The notes: generated by a model not told the origin, from the sequence alone. DNA of 64,000 nt from Todiramphus chloris collaris (GCA_025345505.1 JANVCC010000125.1:1315819-1379818), one strand, 5' to 3'. Positions 46,619-59,007 are shown, numbered from the stretch's first letter. Numbers and translations: made by a program.

Positions 46619-49600
46619 AGAGATGTGGACCCAGTGTGTTTACAAGTCCCAAGCTGTTTTACAAAAGAGGAAACATTTCTGTAATTGGTCCTCAAACTCT
46701 TTTTTTAAATGTTCTGATGAGGAGAGGTCTCTGATCATCAGTGGCACAACTCCTGAAAGCAAAGCTTGTACAAACCCAGCTTTTGCTGGGAAGATGAGAC
46801 TAAGAGGGAAATGACTAAGTAAGGTGAACTTTTCATTGTAATTGGTGATTAGTGCTGCTGAACAGATGATTCTTCCAAAAAGCCATCCTTTAAGCCTTGA
46901 GTTAGCTCAGGTATGGTAACACTCATGTCTCAAAACGAGACACAATTAAATCACTGACCTGAGGTATTATCTCCCAAAAGAGTCATCTGCCATGTACAGA
47001 AGCAGGGCAAGGCAGACCCATTTCACTATAAACGTCGGCACTTTCCCCCTGGCAATGCATATTCCACAAATCCCCAGAGGAAGCCTAGGAATAAACCTGC
47101 CCTCAACAGCCCAAGGATGCTTTTGATAAGTTCATCTTCACGTCTGTCACTCTCTGCATGCCACTTTCCATTCAGAGGCTCTGCCAGCTTCCTCTGGGTA
47201 TCTCCATAATTCGAAGTCCCCATGGAAATGCTCTTTGCATATGGTGTCAGAGCTCCCCTCTCTCTCAAGACAATCTGTCTCTGAAAGATCCTGCTGACCC
47301 TAGTCCTGAGAATTCAAAAGCTTTTACAGGTCACCCACTTTTTATTATAGATGGGTAAAAACCTGGGCTGGTCTGCTCGCCATTCCTGGTGCTCCCTTTA
47401 TCTAGAGTAACCTCAGCCCAGAGAAGTCCACACAAGGGGACCCCATCACAAGAGAAACAACCTCTGTGCTTTGTCTACAACTGATCCCCGTGACTCCACA
47501 AAGTCTCAGATGAGACACGAGGGAGACTGATGCCCTCGGATTTCCTGGTTGTAATACAGCACGGAAGGAAAACAGGCTGAGGCAAAGCTCAGGTGCACTG
47601 AGGAAAGGGCTCACCTCTGGGATGAATCTTTTCAACCCAGTTCAGTTAGCTACGTTTCTTCACACGACACAGCGGGGTTTTCTGCTCTCAGGGGAGCACC
47701 TCTACTTGTATGGTAAGCAGACACTGACCTTGGGAGAGGTAGCAAGGCAGGAGTGCTGACCAAAGCAGCTACAGTCATACCCTTGCCCACTCCCATCCCA
47801 GCCACAGTTGTCTCTGTATTCAAACCAGTGAAGGATTCTCACCTCAGCCAGGGTTTTATTCCACACGATGCAGGAGGTTCAAATTAAGAGCATTCAGCCC
47901 TTGCTTCCCATCTTCATTCTTTCCAGAGCTATGTTGTGTTTGTGCCCTTTATCTGGAGACGTCTCACCACTTGTGTCCAACGTAGTCAGTTAACTCCCCC
48001 TTTTCGTTAAGCACTTTTCTTCATCTACAGTGTGTTCCTCATCGTCAATCCACTGTCTGCTAACGCAGCAGATAGCCCAGTTCTGGCATTAGACATGTCC
48101 TAATTTAATTGAACTAACCTACTTCAAGGTCCCCCCCCTCACGACCACATCGGGGCCACTCTTTGCTTATTGTCATGGAGACTTCAAAGTTCATCTCAGA
48201 GGAAAAAAAACCCACGTACACGCTGTATCAAATTTCTACCTTGTAAAGCCCAAGCTGAGAGGTTGGGTTAGCCTTGGGAAGCTGTAGACAAAAAAATGGA
48301 TAAATCTCGTGGAGCACAAACAACCCTTGCACAGCGATAACTCTAAGGCTCATAATTCAGCACAGATCTTGACATCTGCTGTTTATCCCCAAGCAGGAGC
48401 ACAGAGCAGAGGAACGGAGTAGCCATGGTTACGTTCCTGTCCCTGCTGCAGGTCACTCCCACACCTCGTTGGGTGCTACCATGAGCACGGAGGACAAACC
48501 GGCCTCCCGAGTCACCCTACATAGTCTGCTTTCAGCCCATATAGTCTGTTTATGGTCCTGGAGAATGATTAACTTGCCAAGGATACTAATTAACTTGCTA
48601 CACAGGGGCCTTGCACAGCCGAGGTGGGGTTTGGCGGTCACGCGCGTGGGTCACCACCGGGCGCTGCTGATCCAGCAGCTTCTTTCCAACAAAGGAAAGC
48701 CATTCCCCACCCCACCAGAGCCCAACGTGGGTTCAGCATGTGCTGCTGTAGGCAAGAGGGTTATGCTGTTGTGTATTTTTAGTTCCACGAGCAGCGACTA
48801 CTTCTGCATGCCAATTTCTGCATGCCGAGTTATCCCACCTTCTGTTTCTCGATTAGGGTATTATTAGTAGCTCCACTAAACCAACCAGCTTCTCGGCACG
48901 GCGAGTTTAATAAAGCACTAATGTCACCCACTCCCAACGCAAGTCACCTAAAGAAAACAAGGCCTCATTTACAGCGTTACTAAAAATTAACAAAAGTCTG
49001 CTGATCATTCCTCACTAGTTTTGGGGGGTGTTGAGGTTTTTTTCCAACAATCTTGCTTCCTTCCGCAGACAAAAGGATTGATGCAATCCAAAACCTGTTC
49101 CTCCCTTTCCCACCATAAAAGGCAGAACATACCTAAGGGCTTTTCACATAACCTTATGGAACTATTATTCCTCTCCTTTTTTGGACCAAAAGCATCAACT
49201 TCTTGCAAAAAATTAAAAAAGGAGTAGTTTTGCTGAAATAATGTCTCTCTACTTTTTCCCTCTTCCACCTCTCACTGCCCCTGACTTTGCTGCTCATTTC
49301 CCCACACAAAGACAAGGAACATTCTGGTGGTCCTGACGTCCCAGGCTAAAACAGCAGCATGACTTTGATCCTTCTACGGCAGCCAACAAAAGCTTTCCCA
49401 CCAACGGGGTTCAGGCTTCCACGCCTTTCTCGAACAACAATCTCTTCACAGCCTTGTGCATTATCTTTCCTTCTGAAAAGCCTTTTGTGCGTGGGGATGA
49501 ATCCTGCTGTTTCTGAGGTCAGTGGCAAGCATCCTATAGGCTCCAGTGGTGAAAGGGCTGGGTGGCTGGAGAGCAAAGCACTCTAGAACATAGCACAATG

Positions 49601-50049
49601 CAACTCTGTTTGCTCTAACATCTACCTTGGCAAAATGTACCCTCGCACAGATCAGCTTAAACACCGCTGCGAAGGGAAACGGAGAGAAAACAATGAGGAG
49701 ACACAGACAGAAAAGAGAAGGCTTCAGCTGAGGTTTTAAACCAAGACAGGTGAGCAAATAAAATAAATAGGACTGTGCTGCTGTGTAGTGTAGAACATAT
49801 TTACGCAGTGTACTTTGGAAGCATCTGTAAGCAAAGGCACTCGTGGCAGCAGATGCTGCTCAGCTCTAATGAAATCCATCTGCCTTGTCCCACAGAGATC
49901 CTCATGTCTTGAGAGGTGGGACAGTTGGGTCCTAATAGCACAGAAGAGCTGTGCGGATGCAAGTCAACACCTGCTGAACTCAGGCACTCAGTCATAGACA
50001 GGGTGAGCAGTTCCTACAGGTACTGGCAGCTAGCAAGCCTGCATCAGAG

Positions 50050-50141
50050 GCTCAAAACCTGTAGTTCAGGCTCTCCATCCTCTGCAGAAGCCAAAGCTCA
50101 AAACCTGTAGTTCAGGCTCTCCATCCTCTGCAGAAGCCAAA
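50050..50141. repeat. Exact 46-bp tandem duplication
   Basis: 50050-50095 and 50096-50141 are identical over all 46 bases, beginning GCTCAAAACC and ending GAAGCCAAA. No divergence means it is recent, or an assembly artefact. It lies in unique DNA. Confidence 0.97.
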
Positions 50142-51879
50142 ATACCAATGAGGACCCAAATTTTGTTAGGTCACCTAAGTTCAGAACAGTGGTCTATAAA
50201 GGGACGTGATCTTCCCTAATTGTGCACAGCGGAACTGTGCTTCCCCATCACTTCTGAAACAAACTGTTATTAGTATTCTGTTTGTCCTTGTGCAAACAGA
50301 ATTATTTCAGCTGTTGTTTCAAGCAAACATCCTCAAAACTGACACTCACAACCCAAGGGCCTATTTCACTAGACCGTGAGGATATACCCTCGACGAGCAC
50401 AGCTACTGAGGAGAACAATAAGCTACGAATGAAAAGGAGAAGGAGATAACATAACAGGGATAGAAATTTTCATACCGACACATCTCACTTGAAGAGGACT
50501 CAGTGGAGGCAAATGCTAGTCCTTTTTCTGCTCATTATGAAGTCATTCTCAGAAAATACCATTGCTTTTCCCACTGCCACAGTGGTTTTGGCAATAGGAG
50601 CTGACAAACTGACAGAGATATAAACAACATTTCACTCAAGTCACATCCCCCAAGTAATAATGTTCTTTTGGACCATCAAAAAGTAATGGAACACTGCTTT
50701 CTAGCCTCAGAAATAAATGCAATGTTACCAGCATGCTAGGAACTAGAATTACACGTTAGAAGGCACGGGCAGAGCCAGATGCCTTCCCAGTTGTGCAGGT
50801 CTGGATAGTAACAGGAGAGATTTGTTTGCCCAACTAGTTGGACAAAGAGCCTGCTGTTCTCCAGGCTGCTAAATGGCTCCTGATAGCACAACCAGTCCCT
50901 ACCAAGCCAAGTCCCATTAAGAAAGTCCTGCTTGTCACTCTGCTGCGTGCTGTGAACCCTTAAAAGCCGTGCTGTTACCAGGAGGAGAGAATTTGAAATT
51001 TCCTTGCGAGACAGACAGACACCAACTTAACTGTAGCCCCACTGCTATGCATTATCAACACAAGGCTGTCATATAATGAGTAATATCTGCAATTCCACCT
51101 TTAAAGTCCAAGAGGATGCATAAGGTCTGACCTATCCGTGATTAACACCACATAACTAAGCACAAATAAGAACAAATATAAATACAGCTACTAGACACAG
51201 ATCAGAAAGTACAAAAATCAAGAATTTAGTAAGTATATACACCAGCAGAAGGTCAAACTACTGCTTAGACTGCCTTACACCTATGATCCTAAGGATAAGG
51301 GAACACAACAAGTATCAAGAACATGTCAGGATATTGCGTCTACCTACAGTGCCCCACATGCTGGAAGAGAAGTAAAGTTTGTGGATTCCTCTGTGTCCAT
51401 TGAAGATGAACTTGGATTTCTCTGTGGACATCAGCAAAGCTAGACTCATTTTTTACCTGACACAGCCACAAAGTATGGCTTGTGTCATTACTGAAACAGA
51501 GCCACGTCAGAGGTGGGGGGGCCCCAGACAAGAAGAAACCACACCAAGTCATTTCCGAACCCAAGAGAAAAGCAGAAATGCCATGAGATTTTTGGCAGAC
51601 TGGCAAGAGGGCCAGAGACCAGAGAGACCCACCCCCTTCCAAGGACTCTTTTGACCTGGGACAACGCATAGATGTCAGAAGTGTAAAGAAGAAAGAAATT
51701 CTGCCTTTTACACGTTGTTTGGATGCTTTGTCTGCTGCAATGAAACAGGGAAGAAGTAAAACTGCTGAATAACAGAGTCCTTAACATTGCAGGCACTCAT
51801 AATGGGATTAGAGACAGAATAAAACACTATCTTCTTGGATTTGGAAGATTTGGAAGAAGCCAACTTGTGACTCACTAAC

Positions 51880-52072
51880 CTGACAGGTTGAGATCAGCCC
51901 CGTCATGGTGCTGACCTCCTGAGGAAGGACTCTGATCAGCCCAGCAGCCACGACTGCTCCGGGCAGTTTCAGCCCATTACCTCCTGGAGTAGCGTTAGCA
52001 AAGGTCGTGCTACCTCGCAGGCCCTGGAGTCTTTCTAGCACGTCAGGCATTGCCATCACGCAAGGAAGGGAA
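51880..52072 (-). CDS. Candidate internal exon, unknown gene (minus strand)
   Basis: On the minus strand this 193-bp segment is preceded by TTTCTCTGTACCCAG (acceptor-like) and followed by CAG/GTTAGTGAG (good donor). One frame is open throughout (one leftover base, then 64 codons, ending at a codon boundary). The product includes VMAMPDVLERLQGLRG and LKLPGAVVAAGLIRVLP. The segment has about eight CpGs, more than the surrounding DNA, which fits coding sequence. I do not recognise the protein, and no neighbouring exon with matching phase was established. It lies left of the CpG island at 55.6 kb on the strand that the island's donors favour. Chance is a real alternative. Confidence 0.25.
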
Positions 52073-55000
52073 CTGGGTACAGAGAAATTCCAAAGAAATA
52101 CAGCCTGAGACAGACACCTGCACCATCCGTGCTCTTACGCGGACGTTTCTCAATGCTGTGCTGATGGGAAGCACAGACTCACAGTCTCTCTCATCCACAG
52201 GGCAGAGGGGAGAAGGTTTTAATCCATGACCAAGGAAGCTGATGGACCCCAGGGGATGCTGAACAAAGAGACCAAGAGCTTCCGCTACCTGAGCAAATAG
52301 ACCAGAAAGGAATTATAACCTTTCCAGATGCTAGTGAGAGTATCTGCTAGGTGGACACAAAGGTCGATCTTATGTAAGCACGGGTATGATTTGGACTAAA
52401 GGAGAGCCTGCCAAGACCAGACTGACCCTTCAAGAAGATTAATAATGGCAAAATCAGGTTATTTCCTAATCAGATGTGGGTGGGCTCATAACTCCTGGTA
52501 ATTTCAAGGGGACCAAATAGACAGAGAACATCCAATATCGAATGTAAAGCTCTCCCCCTCCCCCTAGTCACTAAGAAAACTTATTTTCCATGGTTACGTG
52601 TCTGTCTCATTAATCAGCAAATCTAGCCAATCTCTATCCAGTGTAAAGGGAAAAAACGACAATATTGCAACAGGGAAAATCACAGAGTGCGATAACTGAA
52701 CGGAGTAATGAACAGCAGTGTACACATAGCCTCAGAATAAAATTAAATAGCACCATTAAACTAAACGCAAGGTACAAAAGTCATCATGAAATCATCTCTT
52801 GCCTCAGGATACCGTGGAAAAAAATAAAAAAATAAAAAGCCCTGGTTGCAGCATTTCAGAAATCCCTGTCTCAACCTGTTGGCAAACACTGACTTTGGAA
52901 CAGCACCTATTGTGTAAGTCTTCTTGTTCTCTGAGCAACAAGAGACACGATGGGTGACCAATGAAAATAAGGACCGGGATTTTAAAAAATGGTTAGTAAT
53001 ATCATTAGGCATAAAACCAGATTTTTTTTCCTTAGAACTGTGCTAGTGAACAACAGGAAGCGGGCATCAAGAGACCAGCTCTTAACAGCCATGCACAAAG
53101 GAAAAGAAAGACTATGTTTCCTTCCATTATTAAACAAATAAAATATAATAGAGCAAGACATAAGGAAAATTAAAACTCTCTCCTAAGCAATTTAAGCAAG
53201 GAAAAGGGGGAGGAGGGGAGCACTGAGCATTCAAAATCATTTATCTGAGGTCGGGAACATCCTTGCTGTTTACACTGATACCAGACTCCGTGCACTGACT
53301 TTCCATAAGCAGCCCTCCAGAAGAAAGTGGGTTTGTGCCAAAGCAGTGCTCATGGAAACATCAACCTTCCCTGCCCTTCCCAGACTCATTTCTAAGAGAA
53401 GTTTTTCAGCTCTGTAGCAATCAGAAGTCCATGTACGAGTTCTGGCTTCCCTGGAATCATCTACCCACAGCTAGCAGCAGAGACAGACTATGTCAGAATA
53501 CTTGCAGGGTATTAATGTGTCGTCCCCCAAGTCCTTTGACCTTCAGTCATTTGCTTGCACTGCTGAGAGGATCACTGCTCTGTGTCTTACTGAGGTGCCC
53601 CTTGATTATGCACTTTACATCTCTGCAACATCTATAAACAGCATTTTCATCCTGTTAATGGCATCTCAGTGCCAGACTTACGATCAGGTTTGTGCTCTTT
53701 TTACAGGCATTTTCACCATTGCTTTTATTCCCTCTCTGTCATACAAAGGAGAAGTTGCAAGATTTCAGTATTCTCTAGACCTGAAGCAGACACCAAATCT
53801 TCCAGTGAAATACACTGTGCGATGTGGCCAGGCTAGTCTAAATGTCCTGAGGACTGCACAGTGCCTCAGTTTAATCAAGTACACAGAACCATCCTTTCCA
53901 GTTAAACTTCGTGGCCGTGAGCACTGATCCTGCTATGGAGCAGACAGCCCCTTGTAGAGAAGACCTGTTGTGATGATAAGGTTGGGTTCCTAGGGAAATT
54001 ATTTTGCAAAACAAACCGCTACTTCCGAATACTTGCCTGTGTTTTCTTTTCCTATCCCTCAGCCTATCGAGTTCCCTTGGGATGGAACATAAATTCCCAG
54101 GGAATTTTTACACCACTTTCTCATAAGGACTGGGCATGAGGTCCTGCCTGCACAAATTCCTTGTTCCCCTGTGCCTTGCAGGAGGATGCTGTTTATAATC
54201 AGAGAGAAGAGGTGGGGCAAATTCTGCTTTCTGTACCATAACCTCAAATTATCTTCCAGTTCCTGCTGATTTTACGAGGATCTGCAGGCAAGCAGCAAAC
54301 TGCAGGACTGGGACCAAAAAGCCCTGTGATTTTCGAATGGGTTTCACATGAGAGACAGGTACCTGTTAGCCTTTACTGTATTACCTGCTCTTGGGTCATA
54401 GCCAGACTGTCCCCACAGTAGAATTATAACTCTATCACATCACAGTATGTGCACAAAAGCCTTCTATTGAAATGCTTATCATCATTAAAGCCAGAGGCAT
54501 CTCCGGCCACACGGGCAGGGATGATTTACGGAGCGCAGGGGAAGATCAGGACACCAGACTGGGAGAACAGGGGTTTAGAGGAGGATAGAGAGAGCAGCAG
54601 CAGCTCTTCCTCCTTCCCGCTGACCAAGTAAATAAATAAATAAATGCATACAGTTAAGTGGAAGTGGAAAGAGCTCTCTGCAGTTATTACACAGCAAACG
54701 CTGCCTGCTTTAAACTTACTTCTTATTCTGTCCCCCTTCACGGTCCTCAGACATGTACGCGCTCATCCGCATCTATCTGCCTGCACAAGGACACTCCACA
54801 GCTTTGGATCGCTTCTGGTTTTAAAATGACACTGTCCCCATATACCTTTGGATTACAGCTATTCTTCCAACCTTTGTAAACGTACCCAGTACATGCTTCC
54901 TCACACACAGATCAAGCGAGCATCTCTTACTGCCTGGCCATCTCACACACATCTCTAAGATTTTTTTTTTTTTTTTTTTTTGTCTTCTTCACAATTTGTA

Positions 55001-55329
55001 AAGGTTTAAGAGTGATATTTTTGCAGAGATATATACATAATATTCGCAGGTAAGATTGTATTGCTATTGCAGTGATTTAGCCTGGCTTTAAAGCACTTAA
55101 AGTAAATGTGTCAGTTGTGAACTACAGCGAGGTTTCTAGTTGTGGCTGTCCATACACATCCCTGGTTTACAGCTCTCTGCTGTATAGGAAGAGAGAGAGA
55201 TATTTGTGAAGTGGGCAGAGACAGAAGTGCGTTGTCGCATGATTTTGGTTTCCTTTTTTTTTTTTTTTTAAAGGGTTATTAATTACTATGTCAACCTTTG
55301 CTCTGCTGCTGCTGTCCACTTTTATTTTG
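52073..55329. other. Gene-free unique sequence left of the CpG island
   Basis: No gene is recognised. The plus-strand frame 53490-53927 (145 codons) has no known domain. It contains (AAAT)n at about 54628-54645 and T-runs at 54961-54981 and 55254-55269. Confidence 0.5.
54961..54981. repeat. Poly-T tract, 21 bases
   Basis: Twenty-one consecutive T's about 350 bp left of the CpG island. On the minus strand this is a poly-A run. No retroposed gene is recognised beside it. Confidence 0.9.
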
Positions 55330-55612
55330 GAAGCACAGCCATCCAACACTCGGCTCGCCGATCAGTTCCCCGATCGCCTCATTTTCTACCAACCTTTTCG
55401 AATATTATTTATTATTCCTTAGGTATCTCGGTGGAGGAGGAGAGGGACAGTATGGCAGAGCCGGGAAACACGAGCCAGAAAACACGCTTTGCCTTCAACT
55501 GACATCACACTGCCGTTGGAGCCGGAAAACTAGCAACAAACACTCGCACACAAAACACACACCAGGCACACATCGATCACGGGGAGTTTGTGAGCATCCC
55601 CGCAGCTCTTAC

Positions 55613-55870
55613 CTGGGTTGTCTGGGATCCCTCTGCAGTGCACCTCCCTCACCTCCCTCTCCCCTGGTTTTCCTTACCGTGGGGAGCAGCGGGGCCGGTG
55701 CCGGTGCTGGGGCTGGGTGCTGGTGCAGGTAGGGGATGGCAGGCAGCTGGCTGCAGCCTCGGCTGCTGGGCTCTGGCTCCTGCCAGGGCTGCTGCTGCTG
55801 CTCCCGATGATGCCGAGGAGGAGGAGGAGGAGAGCCGAGTGAGGAGGAGGAGGAGGAGGATGCTGGCGGT
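55613..55870 (-). ncRNA. Candidate non-coding first exon (minus strand), start approximate
   Basis: On the minus strand the island reads into CAG/GTAAGAG at 55613/55612, an excellent splice donor, with an alternative ACG/GTAAGG at 55678/55677. There is no ATG on the minus strand between 55961 and the donor, and the ATG at 55962 is followed by a stop after four codons, so this exon would be 5' untranslated. The right boundary is a guess: the X-box at 55877-55890 usually lies just upstream of a start site. The entry type is only the nearest allowed label. It could be the first exon of a protein-coding gene whose coding exons lie outside the window or were missed. Confidence 0.35.
55811..55860. 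repeat. GAG trinucleotide repeat, interrupted
   Basis: Two GAG runs separated by a short GAGCCGAGT spacer. On the plus strand they would encode polyglutamate or arginine, on the minus strand serine or leucine runs. They explain the long, compositionally odd open frames in both directions here. Confidence 0.9.
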
Positions 55871-55876
55871 GATGCC

Positions 55877-55890
55877 GTTACTATGGTTAC
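55877..55890. promoter_or_regulatory. X-box, predicted RFX transcription-factor site
   Basis: GTTACTATGGTTAC, read on the minus strand as GTAACCATAGTAAC, fits the X-box consensus GTNRCC, 0-3 bases, RGYAAC at every position (GTAACC, AT, AGTAAC). RFX factors bind such imperfect inverted repeats, often just upstream of start sites of ciliary genes. Its place in a CpG island about 200-260 bp upstream of the minus-strand donors fits a real promoter site. Binding is inferred from sequence alone. Confidence 0.6.
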
Positions 55891-55897
55891 CCAACTC

Positions 55898-55915
55898 GGT
55901 GCCGCCGGCGGCACC
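55898..55915. other. 18-bp perfect GC palindrome
   Basis: GGTGCCGCCGGCGGCACC equals its own reverse complement. It lies 7 bases from the X-box. It could be a symmetrical protein-binding site or form a hairpin in a transcript crossing the island. No specific factor is claimed. Confidence 0.9.
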
Positions 55916-56170
55916 ACTCAGTGCAACAGCTGCCCCAGCACCCAGCTCTACGCGGTACCCATCGCGGCCCTGGCACGGGTGTTTCACCCCAGAGCCCTTT
56001 TGGAGGGATGGTGACAGGGAGGAGGGAGGATGGAGGTCACTTCTTGGCACGGCCTTGGGGCTCTGGGAAAAACGGATGGAGCGACGCATCCAAAAATATT
56101 TGTATTCTACAATTGTGGGGAAAGAGCTCCCTGCCCTGCAAAGGTCAAACATCAGCTTCTAGGAGGCCGG

Positions 56171-58953
56171 AGTTACATTTTTCAGGGGTGCCTTGCATTT
56201 TTATAAGGAGGGGAATAAAACAGCAAAGCTGAGGAGGGGAATCATTTTTCAAATTTCCTGGTTTGATGCAACTTTAAACTTTTTTTCTCTCTTAACCTTC
56301 AGGTTAACCCTCTTTCTTTAAAACAGGACTGTTGGATTTTATCTTCTTCTTGTGTAAAGATGTTTTTTGCATAGAGAAATTCCCTTCCAAGTGAGTTTCT
56401 TGTGAGAAAGAGAGATGCCTCTTACCACGAAGCAGTGAGAAAAAAACCTTTCTGAAAAGAACCCTCTTATACAGCCCAGGACACTAATACTTTCATGTCT
56501 GATTGTATGAGGCAAACAAGCTGAACATTGCCTTTCTCTAGGGATCTGAAAATAAGAAAGGAAAAAAGACCTCAGGCGGGATGGGCTGCCACATGATCAG
56601 AATGTAGAGTCCTAACTGAGAGAGACATGCGAAATCAAGGCATTCAGTTGCCATTTATCTATCAAATACACACGTCACGAGGCCCTCGTTTTGCACTGGA
56701 ACATCACAAGACACAGCAAGGTCACAACGATCAAATGTCATTCCCATCCAAAAATGTCAGCGCAAAGCTGCGTAATGCTCACGAGCCACAGCAGTTCTTT
56801 CAGGAGCTGGTACTGTTTGCAGGCCATGGTGAATCCCTATCTAAAACCTACTGAGAAAGAAAAATTAACAGTGGAAGCTTTCTCAAGAGCTTTGCTTCCT
56901 ACTGACAGAGCTCTGCTTGCAGCCTGGGTGCTGCAGACAGTATCAATCTATGAGGCACCAGGAGGATGCACTGGGTGATGTCTCCTATTAAAGTATCAGA
57001 CCTGTAGAAATAGCTGCAGGAGATGTGCTGGCAGTGCCTCTTCCTAAGGTATTCTAGAAGAAGGAGTCTCCTCACCATGCGCATTTGAAGCATCACGCTG
57101 TGGTTCGCACAAAGGCATTTTCTAAATGCCTCATTACTATGGGAGAACCTGGAACCATCCAAGTGAGGAGCAAAATGTGCCAGCCAGCATACGTTGTCAG
57201 ACTTCCTTGGAATGGCTTCCAACTCTCGAGCCTCCACGTATCTTATAAAACGAGTTGTCATCTAAATCATTCCCCCTGTAGAGTTTTTAATTAAGAACCT
57301 TTTAGGCAACAATTTTGACGTCCACTCACAGACTACGTGGAATAGTTGACTCAAAGGGCCTTTCTACTACTCGAAAAAAAAAGAAGTAAGAAACGTGTTA
57401 TCTGTTTTAATCTTTCAAAATGTCATGCATGTAAAATTATACAGTCCTCTGAACCCTTTCTCGAGAGCTAAAATATAATATTCGGTGTATGTATGGCCCA
57501 GGGAATTCCCTGCTGTGATGCTGAGTGCAGGGGGAGAAGATCTCATTGATGAAATGATTGTGAGCAAATCGCTTACTCCGTAACTAACAAGCTGACAGCA
57601 AAACCCATGGTTATTCTGAATAGTTCACTGAAACCACAAACAGATCTTTATTTCTGCTAAATCAGGACAGGAAGCGTACTGCAAAATTTATCTGCTGAGG
57701 TACATGTAACCAGCTTGCAAGATTATATTTTATAATTTTGTCAACTAGGGTTGTTTTTTGAGAGCTGCAGCTCAGATTTCAAGAACACAAGCACATGTAA
57801 GAATAGCAGAAGATAGCTGGACCCTTTGGCCTCAGGTGCTTCAGCCCAGCATGGCTGTGTTACACCGCTGAGGATGTGCCCACTGGTCATTCTCTTCTTG
57901 GCAGTAGTCTGCAACACTGGGGGGGCGGAAAAATCCACCCTTAAGAACACACAGAGCCCACTGAAACCAACCTCTGCCATACGAGGAGGTCCTGCATGGT
58001 GGCATCAATGAGTTGCACCGGTTCACTAGGGAAATAAGTCATTCTACAGCACATACAGCATGGTGACTTCCTAAGTAGGTATAATTCCATAAAAGAAAGG
58101 ATATGTCAGAGACATATTTGATAGAGCATAGGGGAAAGGCAGCATTTCCACTCATAGCTTTCATTTCTGAGGGTAGAAGCTATGTCCTGTCTTCCAGTCC
58201 CACTTAGGAAATACAGACCCTTTAGGAAATGTCTGGTGGTACTAGACACCCGTGTTTATATGCTAGTCACTTGTAGATTATTTTCTTGCTTTAAATACTG
58301 AAAGGAGGTATATCAACTTAGCCTACCACAGACTTCTAAACCAGATCAGTTAATTTCTCCCTTGCATCTTCTTTTCTCTCCCCTGCTGTTAGGAAGTCAC
58401 CAAGGTTGACTACCTTAGATGTACTTGTCGACAGCATCCTAAGGGAAAGGCAAATCCCATCCCTAACTATTGTTTGGAAAAGCTATCCCACTAAATCAGA
58501 CATCTGAGTTCTGATGCCTGTCAAGGAAGATTAAAACCACACCACACCTTCCAGAAACACCTTCTCAGAGGCCACCTTAGCCCCACAGAAGTTCAAGGTT
58601 TCACCAACGAAGATGCCTGGGTGGCTGTTTAGCTGCTGAATATTCCCAGACAGGCTGAAATTTCAACAGCACAGACATCCTTAGTGTCCAAGACTCTAGC
58701 ATAGGCAGCAAATGTCACATTCTATATTCTTTGTGCAGAGCCTGTGGGTTATATAATCATAACCTGGAGCAGATATTCCTATTAGGTATCAGGATACTTA
58801 GCAGATGTTTGGTGGAGCAGTCCATCCTGCAGGGCCACTCTGGACTGGGAATCATTTCTGCATGCTCTGGACTCTCTTGCACTCTGCTACCCTATATTAC
58901 TTGAGCTGTACTGTAATAGTCAGTCTACCAACTCCACTAAGAGCAGGATTGGG
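56171..58953. other. Gene-free unique sequence
   Basis: No gene, RNA or transposable element is recognised. Confidence 0.5.

Positions 58954-59007
<54 letters not shown>

Larger units (their letters stand above)
45304..51456. other. 6 kb gene-free unique sequence
   Basis: No gene or transposable element is recognised. It holds a perfect 13-bp hairpin (46589-46618), a local CpG cluster (48600-48665) and an exact 46-bp tandem duplication (50050-50141). Confidence 0.5.
55330..56170. promoter_or_regulatory. CpG island, probable promoter
   Basis: The only region in the window where CpG is not depleted and GC content is clearly high (densest at 55600-55980). It contains an RFX-type X-box (55877-55890), an 18-bp palindrome (55898-55915), GAG trinucleotide runs (55811-55860) and two strong minus-strand splice donors (55678/55677 and 55613/55612). 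Such islands mark most vertebrate promoters, and the donors favour transcription leftward. No TATA box is seen at a sensible distance. The gene is not identified. Open frames across the island on both strands are rich in A, P, S, E and R because of composition. Confidence 0.7.

Noticed and set aside
55590-56162. 190-codon plus-strand and 167-codon minus-strand frames in the CpG island
   Set aside because: Both are long because of GC-rich triplet repeats. The plus frame starts at GTG, residues are compositionally biased (E, R, A, P, S), and no domain is recognisable.
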